A stretch of DNA of 64,000 nucleotides from Thermaerobacter marianensis DSM 12885 (GCF_000184705.1 NC_014831.1:868001-932000), one strand, 5' to 3'; shown: positions 1 to 8,166, counted from the stretch's first letter. Program-made: numbers and translations. The notes: a model not told the origin generated them from the sequence alone.

Positions 1-2
1 GG

Positions 3-68
3 AACAATGTGGCCGTGGGTCGCGAGGTGGCCGCGGTTCATGGGGAAAGGGCTGGGGTGAGGCGATAG
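3..68 (+). CDS. Possible 3' end of an unidentified gene
   Basis: An open frame runs from the window edge to a TAG at 66-68, encoding about 21 residues (NNVAVGREVAAVHGE followed by a short basic tail). It lies 24 bp before the epimerase and on the same strand. Only the tail is visible, so no function can be given. It could equally be open by chance in GC-rich DNA. Confidence 0.3.
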   Translation, partial: NNVAVGREVAAVHGERAGVRR

Positions 69-92
69 ATCCGGCTGGGGGCGGATGTCTTC

Positions 93-1061
93 GTGCGAGT
101 CCTGGTGACCGGTGCGGCGGGTTTCATCGGATCGCATGTCGTGGAGCGCCTGCTGAAGACCGGGAATGGCAACACGCCCGGCATGGAGGGCCTGCCGTCG
201 TGCGAGATCGTCGCCATCGATGACTTCTCGGCCGGTCAGGTCCGCAAGATCGGCGATCTGGCGGTCGAGCGGCTGGACGTCACCGAGGCGGCAGCGGTGG
301 CGGCGGTGTTTCGCGACTTCGGGCCCGAGGCCGTGATCCACCTGGCGGCCCAGGTCAGCGTCGAGCGGTCCCTGGAGCGGCCGGACCGGGACGTGGAGGT
401 CAACGTCTATGGCACCTTGAACGTCCTGCGGGCGGCGGTGGCGGCAGGGGCGCGGCGGGTGGTGTTCGCCTCGTCGGCGGCGGTGTACGGCAACCCCCAG
501 CGGCTGCCGGTGGACGAGGAGCACCCCCTGGAGCCCCTGTCGGTGTACGGCCGGTCCAAGCTGACGGCGGAATGGTTGATCCAGCAGTACGCCCGGGGGA
601 CGGGCCTCGAGGCGGTGATTCTCCGGCTGGGCAACGTGTACGGCCCGGGGCAACGGCCGGAGACGGGTCCGGTGGTGGCGCGGTTCTTCGTTGACGCACT
701 GCGGGGCGAGGGGCCGCTGATCCACGGCGACGGGCGGCAGACCCGGGACTTCGTGTACGTCACCGATGTGGCCCGGGCCTTTGCCCTGGCGCTGGTGGGA
801 CCGGCCGGGGTGGTGGCCAACATCTCCGGGGGCACGGCGACGGCCATCGCGGACCTGGCGGAGCGCATCCACCAGCTGGTGGAGGGGGCGCCCGCCCCCC
901 GGTACGGCCCGCCGCGGCCGGGCGACATCCGCCACAGCGTGCTGGACAACCGCCGGGCTCGGGAGCTCATGGGCTGGGCGCCACGGGTGAGCCTGGACGA
1001 GGGGCTGAAGGCCACGTACCGCTGGTACCGCCAGCAGGCGGTGGAGCGGGTGGCAGGGTAG
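93..1061 (+). CDS. NAD-dependent epimerase/dehydratase (UDP-glucose 4-epimerase type)
   Basis: A 322-residue cytoplasmic protein of the extended short-chain dehydrogenase family. It interconverts or dehydrates nucleotide sugars for polysaccharide or glycan synthesis, with tightly bound NAD. The Rossmann motif GAAGFIG is at residues 7-13, the active-site serines (FASS) at about 126-129, and the catalytic YGRSK (Tyr152, Lys156) is intact. Length is normal for GalE-like enzymes. The start is a GTG with only a weak ribosome site. The substrate cannot be told from sequence: GalE, GalE-like GlcNAc 4-epimerase and dTDP-glucose dehydratase relatives share these motifs. Nothing downstream clearly belongs to the same pathway; a possible gene end lies just upstream. 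Confidence 0.9.
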   Translation: MRVLVTGAAGFIGSHVVERLLKTGNGNTPGMEGLPSCEIVAIDDFSAGQVRKIGDLAVERLDVTEAAAVAAVFRDFGPEAVIHLAAQVSVERSLERPDRDVEVNVYGTLNVLRAAVAAGARRVVFASSAAVYGNPQRLPVDEEHPLEPLSVYGRSKLTAEWLIQQYARGTGLEAVILRLGNVYGPGQRPETGPVVARFFVDALRGEGPLIHGDGRQTRDFVYVTDVARAFALALVGPAGVVANISGGTATAIADLAERIHQLVEGAPAPRYGPPRPGDIRHSVLDNRRARELMGWAPRVSLDEGLKATYRWYRQQAVERVAG

Positions 1062-1069
1062 GCCATCGC

Positions 1070-1118
1070 TTCATCGGGCTCACCAGGTTCATCGGGCTCC
1101 CCCAGGCTCATCGGGACG
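1070..1118. repeat. Short tandem repeat, TTCATCGGGCT units
   Basis: Three imperfect tandem copies of an 18-19 bp unit (TTCATCGGGCTCACCAGG and variants) start at 1070, 1088 and 1107. They fill the spacer between the epimerase stop and the leftward small membrane protein, whose stop codon lies inside the third copy. No stem or run of T is obvious. It looks like a slippage-derived minisatellite. Confidence 0.7.
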
Positions 1119-1311
1119 TCCCCAGCCCCGCGAGCCACGCCACGACCGTCAGCGCCATCACGAAGGCCAGGCCGAGCAGCATGAGCAGCGTCTCGCGGAA
1201 GAGCTGCCACTGGGAGGGGTTGACCGTGGCCTCATCGGGGGTGTCGGGCGGCACCCCCATCAGGAAAACCTTCTTAAGGGAATCGAGGATGAACCGCCAG
1301 ACCTTGCGCAC
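1108..1311 (-). CDS. Small single-pass membrane protein, unknown function
   Basis: A 67-residue protein with an amphipathic basic N-terminus (MRKVWRFILDSLKKVF) and one strong hydrophobic segment at about residues 39-62, so it is probably anchored in the cytoplasmic membrane. I do not recognise a family. It is convergent with the epimerase and its stop codon sits in a short tandem repeat. The purine-rich upstream sequence includes an AGGAG-type ribosome site, which supports the ATG. Reality as a gene is likely but not proven. Confidence 0.55.
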   Translation of the reverse strand: MRKVWRFILDSLKKVFLMGVPPDTPDEATVNPSQWQLFRETLLMLLGLAFVMALTVVAWLAGLGTSR

Positions 1312-1540
1312 GTTCTGATCTCCTCTGCGTCCAACCTGTTGCGGTCTCTCGGACCGGAGACGGCGGCCACCGGCCGCTCGTCGAACAGTGTCAAGTTTTG
1401 TCGAACCCTAACTGAAGGAAGACGGTTCGGCATACAGGGCGGGATCCCTGTAGCCAATTTGGCTACCCCCGGGGAATTCGGTGGAAAATGCTAGGGCCGG
1501 TGGGTGTCCCCCTTGCTTCCAAGGGAAAGAGGGTGACGTG

Positions 1541-1766
1541 ATGGAGGCGGCCCCGTCCCAGGAGCCGGCTCCGCCGCCGGATGCCTGGTTCATCGTCCAG
1601 CGGCTCGAAGACCTGGGTGCCCGGATTGGGGAGGGATCTGGGGCAAGAGATCGACGCCCAGAACCGTGACCACCGAACGGTTCTTCTTGCCGTCGCGGGA
1701 ACGTGGATCACCTTCGTCGGTGCCATCCTCACGCTCTTCGGTGCCGTTGCCCGGCTTGCGCCGTAA
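1541..1766 (+). pseudogene. Small membrane protein gene interrupted by a one-base frameshift
   Basis: Reading from ATG 1541 gives a Pro-rich start followed by WFIVQRLEDLGARI. The frame then derails into a basic tail ending at 1669. The +1 frame continues sensibly as RDLGQEIDAQNRDHR and then a hydrophobic helix (residues about 53-71 of the fused product) to a stop at 1764-1766. Removing one G from the GGGG run at about 1627-1630 restores a 74-residue protein with a coiled-coil-like middle and a C-terminal membrane anchor. The upstream purine-rich GAGGGTG suits the ATG. It may be a true pseudogene, phase variation at a short G tract, or a sequencing error. No family was recognised. Confidence 0.6.
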
Positions 1767-1775
1767 TAACCTAGG

Positions 1776-2234
1776 TTAACCTAAATGAAGCCGGAAGTAC
1801 AGACCTTCGTCCCGCATGCCGGCGGAGCGGTAGAGCTGGTGGGCTACCTTCCGGTGGTAGCCCGATTCCAGGGTGATGCTCCAGCAGTTCCGCTCCCGGG
1901 CCAGCTCGAAGCCCCGCTGCAGCAGCGCCCGGCCGATGCCCAGGCCGCGGGCGGACTCCGTGACGATCAGGTCGGGGATCCACGCCTGGGGCCGCGTGTG
2001 GTTCAGGCGGTGGCGGAACTCGAGAGACATGAAGCCGACAACGCGGCCCTCCACCTCGGCCACCAGGGAGGCGGTGTCGGGGCGCCGGATGTGGTGCAGG
2101 TAGACCTCCCGGGCCGCGGGCTCGGCCTCCGGCGGCACGGCGGGGCGGCCGAGTTCTTCCAGCAGGCGGGTGACGGCTTCGAAGTCGCCGGGCTCGGCAA
2201 AGCGGATGGTGATGTCGGGGCGACCGGTGGTCAC
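1776..2234 (-). CDS. GNAT-family N-acetyltransferase
   Basis: A roughly 152-residue GNAT acyltransferase, transferring acetyl from acetyl-CoA to an unknown amine. The fold is clear: N-terminal ITIRFAEPGDFEAV, a central strand VVGFMSLEFRHRL, the acetyl-CoA P-loop in motif A (ARGLGIGRALL, the R-x-x-G-x-G/A pattern), and the late YRSAGMRDEGLYFRL strand. The GTG at 2234 is preferred because AAGGGAG lies eight bases upstream; an ATG at 2276 has its AGGAGG only one base away, too close to work. The gene is convergent with the frameshifted small gene, and the palindrome TAGGTTAACCTA (1772-1783) overlaps its stop. Confidence 0.85.
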   Translation of the reverse strand: MTTGRPDITIRFAEPGDFEAVTRLLEELGRPAVPPEAEPAAREVYLHHIRRPDTASLVAEVEGRVVGFMSLEFRHRLNHTRPQAWIPDLIVTESARGLGIGRALLQRGFELARERNCWSITLESGYHRKVAHQLYRSAGMRDEGLYFRLHLG

Positions 2235-2408
2235 GATCGGGGCTCCCTTCCAAACCGTTCGTTGCGTTCGTCTCATTCCTCCTGCGGGCCGGCGCGGCGG
2301 GCCGGCCCGCCGGCCCGGCGACCCGTCGATCCGGGGATCCGGCGGCGCGCCGCGCCGGGCGGCTGAAGGTCGGGGGGCCTGGCGGGCCGCCGGGTGCGGC
2401 CCGCCCGT

Positions 2409-3629
2409 CTAGCCGCCGTTCCCCTCGCCCGGTGCGCCGGCCGACCCCAGTGCTTCCCGGTACGCCGCCACCGGGTCCGCCGGCAGGTTCCAGCCGAAGT
2501 GTTGCAGCGTGGCGGCCAGGGCGCGGACGAACCGCTCGCCCTTCTCGGGCCGGGCGTTCTCGCCCATATGGCCGGCCCGCCAGACGCGCCCGGCGGCCTC
2601 GCCCCAGCTGCCGGCCATGAGGACGCCGTGTTCTTCCCACATGAACCGCCGGATGTCCTGCTCGCGGGGACGCAACTGGTCGGGGATGAGCCAGGCGGTC
2701 ACGGAGCGGGCGGCCGCCCGCGGCTCGGGGTACAGCTCGAGACCGGCCGCCTCGCCGGCGGCCCGGATGGCCCGCGCCAGCCGCTGGTGCCGCGCCAGCC
2801 GCGCGGCCTCGCCCTCGGCCAGGGCGTCCTCGACGGCCGTGTAGAGGGCGTAGACGTCCGAGGTCGACGGGGTGTAGGGGAACTCGCCCTTCTCCAGCCA
2901 GAGGTCCTTCCACAGCCGCAGGTTCAGGTAGACCCCGCGGATCGGGGTGCGGCGCCGCGCCATGGCCTCCCAGGCGGCGGGGCTGACGCTGAGGAAGGCC
3001 AGGCCGGGCGGGGCGGAGAGGGCCTTCTGCGAGCCGCCCAGGACCACGTCGGCGTGCCAGGCGTCGGCTTCCAGGGGCTCGGCGGCGATGGCCGAGACGC
3101 TGTCCATCACCGTCAGGATGCCGTGCTCGTGGAGGACGGGAAGGAGCTGGTCCACGGGGTTCGTCAGGCCGGTGGGCGTCTCGCAGTGGACCAGGGTCGC
3201 CAGCTTGAAGGGCCGCTGGTCCCGGAGGAACCGGCGCAGCGCGTCGGGATCCAGGGGCTGGCGGTCGGGGGCCGCGAAGACGGTGACCTCGGCGCCGTAG
3301 TCCCGGGCGAAGTCGGCGAACCCGTGGCCGTAAAGGCCGTTGGCCAGCGCGAGGACGCGGTCGCCGGGTTCGACCAGCGAGGCGATGGCGGCCTCGAGAC
3401 CCAGCAGGCCCTCGCCGGCGAGGATCAGGACGTCGCTCTGGGTATGCAGCAGTTCCTGCAGCCCGGCGCAGGTGGCGCGGTAGAGGGCGGCGAAGTCCGG
3501 GTCCAGGTCCGAGTTGGCCACGGGCAGGGCCATGGCCTCCCGGACGCGGGGCGAGACCTCCGTGGGGCCGGGGGTGAACACGAGCCGCTCTTCCAGGCGG
3601 CGGGCGAAGGCGAGAAGGTTCGGGTCCAT
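2409..3629 (-). CDS. Class V aminotransferase (alanine-glyoxylate / serine-pyruvate type)
   Basis: A 406-residue pyridoxal-phosphate enzyme. FTPGPTEVSPRVREAM near the N-terminus is the hallmark of the alanine-glyoxylate/serine-glyoxylate aminotransferase group. The PLP lysine lies in the DVVLGGSQKALSAPPGLAF stretch (SQK), with the PLP-contacting Asp in VMDSVSA upstream. The C-terminus carries the usual small domain ending MGENARPEKGERFVRAL. The ATG at 3629 is chosen over one eight codons earlier because AAGGAGG sits at ideal spacing. Likely roles are glycine, serine or purine catabolism; specificity cannot be read from sequence. It appears monocistronic. Confidence 0.92.
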   Translation of the reverse strand: MDPNLLAFARRLEERLVFTPGPTEVSPRVREAMALPVANSDLDPDFAALYRATCAGLQELLHTQSDVLILAGEGLLGLEAAIASLVEPGDRVLALANGLYGHGFADFARDYGAEVTVFAAPDRQPLDPDALRRFLRDQRPFKLATLVHCETPTGLTNPVDQLLPVLHEHGILTVMDSVSAIAAEPLEADAWHADVVLGGSQKALSAPPGLAFLSVSPAAWEAMARRRTPIRGVYLNLRLWKDLWLEKGEFPYTPSTSDVYALYTAVEDALAEGEAARLARHQRLARAIRAAGEAAGLELYPEPRAAARSVTAWLIPDQLRPREQDIRRFMWEEHGVLMAGSWGEAAGRVWRAGHMGENARPEKGERFVRALAATLQHFGWNLPADPVAAYREALGSAGAPGEGNGG

Positions 3630-3761
3630 GGTGAGTCCTCCTTGTCTTGGCACCGGCGGGGGCGGGAGAGCTTCAGCGCCCCCGGGCCGGCGGTCCCCAT
3701 CGAACCCATGTTAGCGCACAAGAAGCGTTGCGAGGGCTGGGGGCCGGGGACGGGGGGTGGC

Positions 3762-3845
3762 GACTTGCCCGGCCCGTTCCAGGACTTGCCCGGTCAGCTC
3801 AGGGACTTGGCCGGTCAGGTCAAGGGGCTGCCCGGTTGCTTCTGC
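3762..3845 (+). repeat. Four in-phase 21-bp repeats encoding a DLPGQLR-like heptad
   Basis: Four consecutive 21-bp units begin at 3762, 3783, 3804 and 3825. In one forward frame they read DLPGPFQ, DLPGQLR, DLAGQVK and GLPGCFC. The same frame stays open into the miniprotein at 3903-3986, and an ATG at 3708 (no ribosome site) could start a 92-residue product covering both. Conservation at amino-acid level with silent differences (ctc/gtc, ccc/gcc) hints at former or present translation, but this is inference. Confidence 0.6.
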
Positions 3846-3902
3846 CGTGTAGATTTGTTTGCCGTGTTGATTTGTTCGGCGCAGCGGGAGGAGGTGAGGG
3901 GG

Positions 3903-3986
3903 ATGCGGCGCTGGCTGGCGTGTGAGAGCGGGTGGTACTGGCTTTACGCGGCCGCGGGTGCGGCGGTCCTGCTGCTGTTGTCCTGA
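3903..3986 (+). CDS. 27-residue membrane miniprotein with strong ribosome site
   Basis: ATG 3903 is preceded at eight bases by GGAGGAGG, one of the best ribosome sites in the window. The peptide starts MRRWLACESGWYWLYAAAG and ends in a short run of V and L. It has a basic start, an aromatic belt and a hydrophobic segment, which fits a small membrane-inserted peptide. No family was recognised. An in-frame ATG at 3708 would extend it to 92 residues including the heptad repeats, but lacks a ribosome site. Confidence 0.5.
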   Translation: MRRWLACESGWYWLYAAAGAAVLLLLS

Positions 3987-3987
3987 C

Positions 3988-4047
3988 GTGCTGGCGGGGG
4001 GTCTCCCGGGTGCAGCCCTTGCCCTCCACCTCGCCCTGTCGGGGATT
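3988..4047 (+). pseudogene. Fragment matching the catalytic elbow of the esterase gene
   Basis: This 60-bp stretch matches 12650-12709 inside the esterase gene almost base for base. Allowing one small indel, about five positions differ, and 32 consecutive bases are identical. In the esterase it encodes VLAGFSRGAALALHLALSG, the nucleophile elbow. Here it lies between genes, directly after the miniprotein stop, with no esterase sequence on either side. It is best read as a leftover of a deleted paralogue or a short ectopic duplication. Confidence 0.65.
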
Positions 4048-4055
4048 CCGGGCCC

Positions 4056-4898
4056 TCAACCCGTGGCTTCGTCGCGGCTTGGCCTCGCCGACGGGTGCGC
4101 CAGACCCGCCGCGATCCGTGCAAAGGCCTCGGCCAGGCTGCCGCCACCCGCATACCGGGCGCGGATCTCGGCGGGCGGCGCCTCGGCGACCAGGCGACCC
4201 CGCAGCATCATGCCCAGCCGGTCGCACTGCTCGGCCTCGTCCATGTGATGGGTCGTCACCAGCACGGTCGTGCCGGTGTCGGCGAGGGCGTACATCGTGT
4301 CCCAGAAGGATCGCCGCACGCCGGGATCGACGCCGGAGGTCGGTTCGTCCAGGAGGAGCAGGGCCGGCTCGTGCAACACGGCGCAGGCGAAGGCCAGCCG
4401 CTGGCGCAGGCCCGCACCGAGGCTGGCGGCCCGGGTCCGGCGGTGATGCGTAAGCCCCGTGCGCTCAAGGAGCTCGTCGACGCGGCGGGCGAACCGCTCG
4501 CCCCGGAGTCCGTACACCCGCCCGTAGAAGAGGAGGTTCTCCTCGGCGGTGAGGTCCGGGTAGAGGCTGAACCGCTGGGACATGTACCCGACGCGGGCGC
4601 GGACGGCGGCGGCCTGCCGCGCTGGATCGAGGCCCAGCACGCGTGCGCGGCCCGTGGCGGGAACGAGTCCGAGCAGCGCCCGGATCAGGGTGGTCTTGCC
4701 GGCACCGTTGGGACCGAGCAGACCGTAGACCGCCCCCGCCGGCACCCGCAGGCTAACGCCGTCGACGGCGACGAAGTCGCCGAAGCGGCAGGTCAGGCCC
4801 TCCGTCTCGATGGCGAGGGCGTCCGCCGGCCGAGAGCCGGCGCCGGCTCCAGGGCTGCCTGCCTTGGCGGGAGCCGGACCGTGGACCGTATCCGTCAT
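4056..4898 (-). CDS. ABC transporter ATP-binding protein (second of two, efflux system)
   Basis: A 280-residue ATPase that would power export by the ABC-2 permease in the same operon. Walker A GPNGAGKT is at residues 62-69, the Q-loop at YMSQ, Walker B LLLLDEPTSGVD at about 186-197, and the switch histidine in TTHHMDEAE. The signature motif is degenerate: ASLGAGLRQ replaces LSGGMRQ, losing the first Gly of the signature. The first 28 residues are a Pro/Ala-rich extension. It starts 14 bp after the stop of the other ATPase, so the two are co-translated. It corresponds to one half of the two-ATPase YbhF-type subunit. Confidence 0.9.
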   Translation of the reverse strand: MTDTVHGPAPAKAGSPGAGAGSRPADALAIETEGLTCRFGDFVAVDGVSLRVPAGAVYGLLGPNGAGKTTLIRALLGLVPATGRARVLGLDPARQAAAVRARVGYMSQRFSLYPDLTAEENLLFYGRVYGLRGERFARRVDELLERTGLTHHRRTRAASLGAGLRQRLAFACAVLHEPALLLLDEPTSGVDPGVRRSFWDTMYALADTGTTVLVTTHHMDEAEQCDRLGMMLRGRLVAEAPPAEIRARYAGGGSLAEAFARIAAGLAHPSARPSRDEATG

Positions 4899-4912
4899 CG
4901 GTGCATCGCCTC

Positions 4913-5905
4913 CTAGGTCGGGTCGGTGGACCCTGGGGACGAACCGGCGCCGGTCCCGACGGCCGCGGCAGCCGCCGCGGTGGGGCCGACCTGCGAGAGC
5001 CAGAGGTAGGCATCTTCCAGCGTCGGCTCGGCCGGGAGGATCGTTGTGCCGGACGGGGCTTCGGGCGTGGGCGCGTCCGGTGCCAGGGCGAAGCGCACGC
5101 CTGCACCCACGATGCGGGCGTCGACCACGCCCGGAAGGCGCCGGGCTGCCTTGAGCAGCTGCCGCCGGCGACGGTGCGCGGTCGGGGCGGCCTCATGGCC
5201 CGGGGGATGCACGGCCGCGGGCTGCACGTCTGCCGCCGGTTGCAGGATCCCCATCCGGTACGGCACCCGGGCGCGGATCTCGGCCGGGCTCCCCGTGGCC
5301 AGGATCCGGCCTGCAGCCAGCAGGGCCACCCTCGGGCACAGTTCGGCCTCGCCGAAGTACGGCGTGGCGACCAGCACTGCCATGCCGTTCCGAGCCAGCT
5401 CGCGCAGCAGCTTCCACAGCTCATCCCGAGCCAGCGGGTCGACGCCGGTGGTGGGTTCGTCCAGCAGGGCGACGGCGGGCCGGTGGATCAGGGCACAGGC
5501 CAGGCCGAGCTTCTGACGCATGCCGCCGGACAGGTTCCGCGCCAACCGGTGGCGGAACGGGTCCAGGTCGGTCCACGCGAGCAGGCGCTCGGCCTCCCGC
5601 GAGAGCGCCTGGGGGTGCATCCCGTAGAGGCGGCCGAAGAAGGTCAGGTTCTGCCACACGGACAAATCGGGGTAGACGCTGCTGCTCCCCGCCAGGTACC
5701 CGATGCCGGCGGAGGGCCGTACGACCCGCCCGGCCGTGGGGGTGAGCACCCCGGCGGCGATGCGCAGCAGGGTCGTCTTGCCCGCGCCGTCGGGGCCGAT
5801 CAGGGCGGTCAGGGTCCCCGCCGGCAAGGCGAGGTCCACGTGGCGCAGGGCCTCGACGGCGCCGAAGCGGTGGCTCACCCCCTTGAGGCGCAACAACGCG
5901 TCCAC
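4913..5905 (-). CDS. ABC transporter ATP-binding protein (first of two, efflux system)
   Basis: A 330-residue ATPase with a complete cassette: Walker A GPDGAGKT (residues 37-44), signature LSGGMRQK, Walker B ALLDEPTTGVD. The usual switch histidine after it is replaced (VATPYFGEAE), so its site may be catalytically weak. That complements the neighbour with the degenerate signature but intact His. About 80 extra residues follow the cassette, ending in a DUF4162-like region. The GTG at 5905 follows AGGAGGG at seven bases; longer starts lack a ribosome site. Second structural gene of the tetR operon. Confidence 0.9.
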   Translation of the reverse strand: MDALLRLKGVSHRFGAVEALRHVDLALPAGTLTALIGPDGAGKTTLLRIAAGVLTPTAGRVVRPSAGIGYLAGSSSVYPDLSVWQNLTFFGRLYGMHPQALSREAERLLAWTDLDPFRHRLARNLSGGMRQKLGLACALIHRPAVALLDEPTTGVDPLARDELWKLLRELARNGMAVLVATPYFGEAELCPRVALLAAGRILATGSPAEIRARVPYRMGILQPAADVQPAAVHPPGHEAAPTAHRRRRQLLKAARRLPGVVDARIVGAGVRFALAPDAPTPEAPSGTTILPAEPTLEDAYLWLSQVGPTAAAAAAVGTGAGSSPGSTDPT

Positions 5906-6065
5906 CGCGCATCCCTCCTCCTCGCTTCCCGTCGTCATGTGCGCGGGCCGGTTCGTCCGCATCGGCCAGGCAGCGCTACCCGGGATGGGGCCGGTTCGTC
6001 CCGTCTCCCGGTCGGTTGGGTTCGGGGCCGGGTGTTGCAAGGTCCGGTTGGCAACCGAAGCCGGC

Positions 6066-7373
6066 TCACGCAGCGGTCAGGCGGCGCCGTAGCCGCACCG
6101 ACGCCAGGGTCACTAGCGCCACGCCGAAGAACGCCAGCGCCAGCGCGTTGGGCCAGAGCACGTCCAGGCCCTGCCCCTTTAAGAAGATGCCGCGGGCGAT
6201 GGGCACGAAGTAGGTGAAGGGCAGGACCATCGAGATCCACTGGATCACCCTGGGCATGGAGCTGACCGGGAAGATCAGGCCGGAGATCAGGATCTGCGGG
6301 AACATCACGAAGAAGGCCAGCTGCATCGCCTGCTGCTGATTCTCCGAGACCGTCGAGACGAGCACGCCGAGGCCGACGGTGCTCAGGAGGAACAGCAGGG
6401 TCAGCCCGGTGAACAGCGCCAGGCTGCCCGCCGGCTCGAGGCCGAACAGGGTGATCCCTGCCACGAGGACCAGCACGAAGTCGACGCCGGCCAGGACGAT
6501 GTAGGGCAGCAGTTTGCCGACCACTAGCTCGAACGGGCGCAGCGGTGTGACCGCCAATTGTTCGAGGGTCCCGTATTCGCGTTCGCGCACGATGCCCAGC
6601 GCCACCAGCAAGGTGGTGGCGAGCATCGTCACCATGCCCAGGAGGCCGGGGATCATCACCGGGGCGCTCTTGAGGTCGGGATTGTAGAGGATCTCCACGT
6701 CGGGCGCGAGGTTGGGCGGTTCCGGAAGATCGGCCGGGGCTACGTCGAGGGCGTCGACGTCGGGCGCCTGGAGGGTATCGGTCGGCAGGCCCATGGCGGC
6801 CAGCCGCTGCCGCAGGGGGGCCAGGCGTTCCTCCCACTGCGCCCTGAGGTTCTCCTCCAGTCGGGACCGCACGTCCTGCTCCACCTCGGCTTGCACGGCG
6901 TCCTGGATGGCGGCCTGCAGTTCGTCCTGGACCTCTTCCATGGCGTCCTGCAGCAGCCGGGCGCCGGCCTGGGCGCTGAACAGCTGGGAGCCGTCGAGCA
7001 GCGCCTGCATGCGGGCGGTGCTCCCTGGCTCGCCGAAGCCGGGGGGAAGGATCACGGCCATGTCGAGGGCGTCTTGGCGGATCTGCTGGCGGGCATGACG
7101 GTCGATCTCGGTCAGGGATGCCCCTTCGGGGAGGGGCAGTGCGACCGGCCGGAACTTCTTGTAGTCTCTGAGGGCCCCCGCCAGGATGCGTCCGGCCTCG
7201 GTGCCGCTGCGGTCGACCACGGCGACGCGCAGGTCGGAGACATCGAAGCTGAAGGCATAACCGAAGAGGAGCAGCCAGACCAGCGGGATGACGATGATCA
7301 TGGCCAGGGTCCGGTGATCGCGACGCAGGTGGATGAATTCCTTGGCCATGACCGAACCGATGCGGCGTCCCAC
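6066..7373 (-). CDS. ABC-2 type efflux permease (YbhS/YbhR-like)
   Basis: A 435-residue membrane protein of the ABC-2 exporter family. One transmembrane helix at about residues 24-45 is followed by a large extracytoplasmic domain (about 45-245) containing a charged amphipathic coiled stretch. Five more helices follow (about 255-430), with the family hallmark REREYGTLEQLAVTPLRPFELVVGKLLPY after the first. This is the layout of YbhS/YbhR, which export drugs and cationic compounds. The GTG at 7373 follows AGGAG; an ATG eight codons later is possible. Only one permease gene is present, so the transporter is probably a homodimer with two different ATPases. No membrane-fusion protein is present, as expected without an outer membrane. 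Confidence 0.9.
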   Translation of the reverse strand: MGRRIGSVMAKEFIHLRRDHRTLAMIIVIPLVWLLLFGYAFSFDVSDLRVAVVDRSGTEAGRILAGALRDYKKFRPVALPLPEGASLTEIDRHARQQIRQDALDMAVILPPGFGEPGSTARMQALLDGSQLFSAQAGARLLQDAMEEVQDELQAAIQDAVQAEVEQDVRSRLEENLRAQWEERLAPLRQRLAAMGLPTDTLQAPDVDALDVAPADLPEPPNLAPDVEILYNPDLKSAPVMIPGLLGMVTMLATTLLVALGIVREREYGTLEQLAVTPLRPFELVVGKLLPYIVLAGVDFVLVLVAGITLFGLEPAGSLALFTGLTLLFLLSTVGLGVLVSTVSENQQQAMQLAFFVMFPQILISGLIFPVSSMPRVIQWISMVLPFTYFVPIARGIFLKGQGLDVLWPNALALAFFGVALVTLASVRLRRRLTAA

Positions 7374-7389
7374 GGCGATCGCGCTCCTT

Positions 7390-8166
7390 TCACGAGCCGG
7401 CCTGCGACGGCCGTCCGGCCGCCTGCTCGGGTGCCACACCACGCCAGAACACGTCGGCAGCCTGCTCCAGCGCCCGCTCCAGGAGGCCGGGGAGGGGTGC
7501 GGGAGGCGGTTGGGTGGCCGGACGCGGAGCGCCGTCGGCAGGCTCCGCGCCGTCGTCAAGCTCTGCGCCGTCGTCATGCTCCGCGCTGTGACCCGGATCC
7601 GCGCCGTTTGCCTGTGCCTCCCCGTCGCCAGGCGCCATGCCATCCGGAGCGAGCAACAGATGCAACAGCACCTGGGACATCATGAGTCCCAAAAAGAGCC
7701 GGGCGGTCATGGCGGGGTCGACGGGACGCAGCCGTCCGCGTTCGACCTGCTCCGCCAAGTACCGGGTGAGGCCGTCGAAGACGGGACCCAGGACGCGTTC
7801 GCGCCAGAGGATCCGGAGCCTCGGGTGCCGCAGGCCGTCCGCGAGGAGCAACCGGGCCACGTCCCGGGTGGCATCGGACCGGAAGGCCCGCCCGATCTCG
7901 CGAGCCATGCTGCGGAAGAACTGCTCGGGCGGGGCATCGCCCGGGTCGGCCAGGAGCCGTCCCAGCGGCAGGGCGGGCGACTTCGCCTCGGCGACGGCGA
8001 GGAAGAGGTCCTCCTTGTTGCGGAAGTACCAGTAGATGAGACCGGGCGCGACCCCCGCCTCTTCCGCGATCTCGCGGTTCGATGCCCCCTTGAACCCCTT
8101 GCGGCTGAATACCCGAAAGGCGGCGTCGATGATCTGCTGGCGGCGGTCTGGGTGCGGGCGCTCCAC
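7390..8166 (-). CDS. TetR-family transcriptional repressor of the efflux operon
   Basis: A 258-residue TetR/AcrR regulator. The helix-turn-helix lies at about residues 7-55 (IIDAAFRVFSRKGFKGASNREIAEEAGVAPGLIYWYFRNKEDL), followed by a helical ligand-binding domain. The C-terminus has a low-complexity tail of repeated H/D-x-A-E and D-D-G-A units at about 200-235. It is the first gene of the leftward operon and stops 16 bp before the permease, so it most likely represses its own operon in the absence of a drug ligand. The start is GTG with a weak AAGGAA upstream. The palindromic operator lies 32 bp upstream. Confidence 0.92.
   Translation of the reverse strand: MERPHPDRRQQIIDAAFRVFSRKGFKGASNREIAEEAGVAPGLIYWYFRNKEDLFLAVAEAKSPALPLGRLLADPGDAPPEQFFRSMAREIGRAFRSDATRDVARLLLADGLRHPRLRILWRERVLGPVFDGLTRYLAEQVERGRLRPVDPAMTARLFLGLMMSQVLLHLLLAPDGMAPGDGEAQANGADPGHSAEHDDGAELDDGAEPADGAPRPATQPPPAPLPGLLERALEQAADVFWRGVAPEQAAGRPSQAGS

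Noticed and set aside
2394-3986. 530-codon rightward open frame covering the aminotransferase gene
   Set aside because: It is the complement of a clear aminotransferase with strong family motifs; only its last part (from 3708 or 3903) might be translated.
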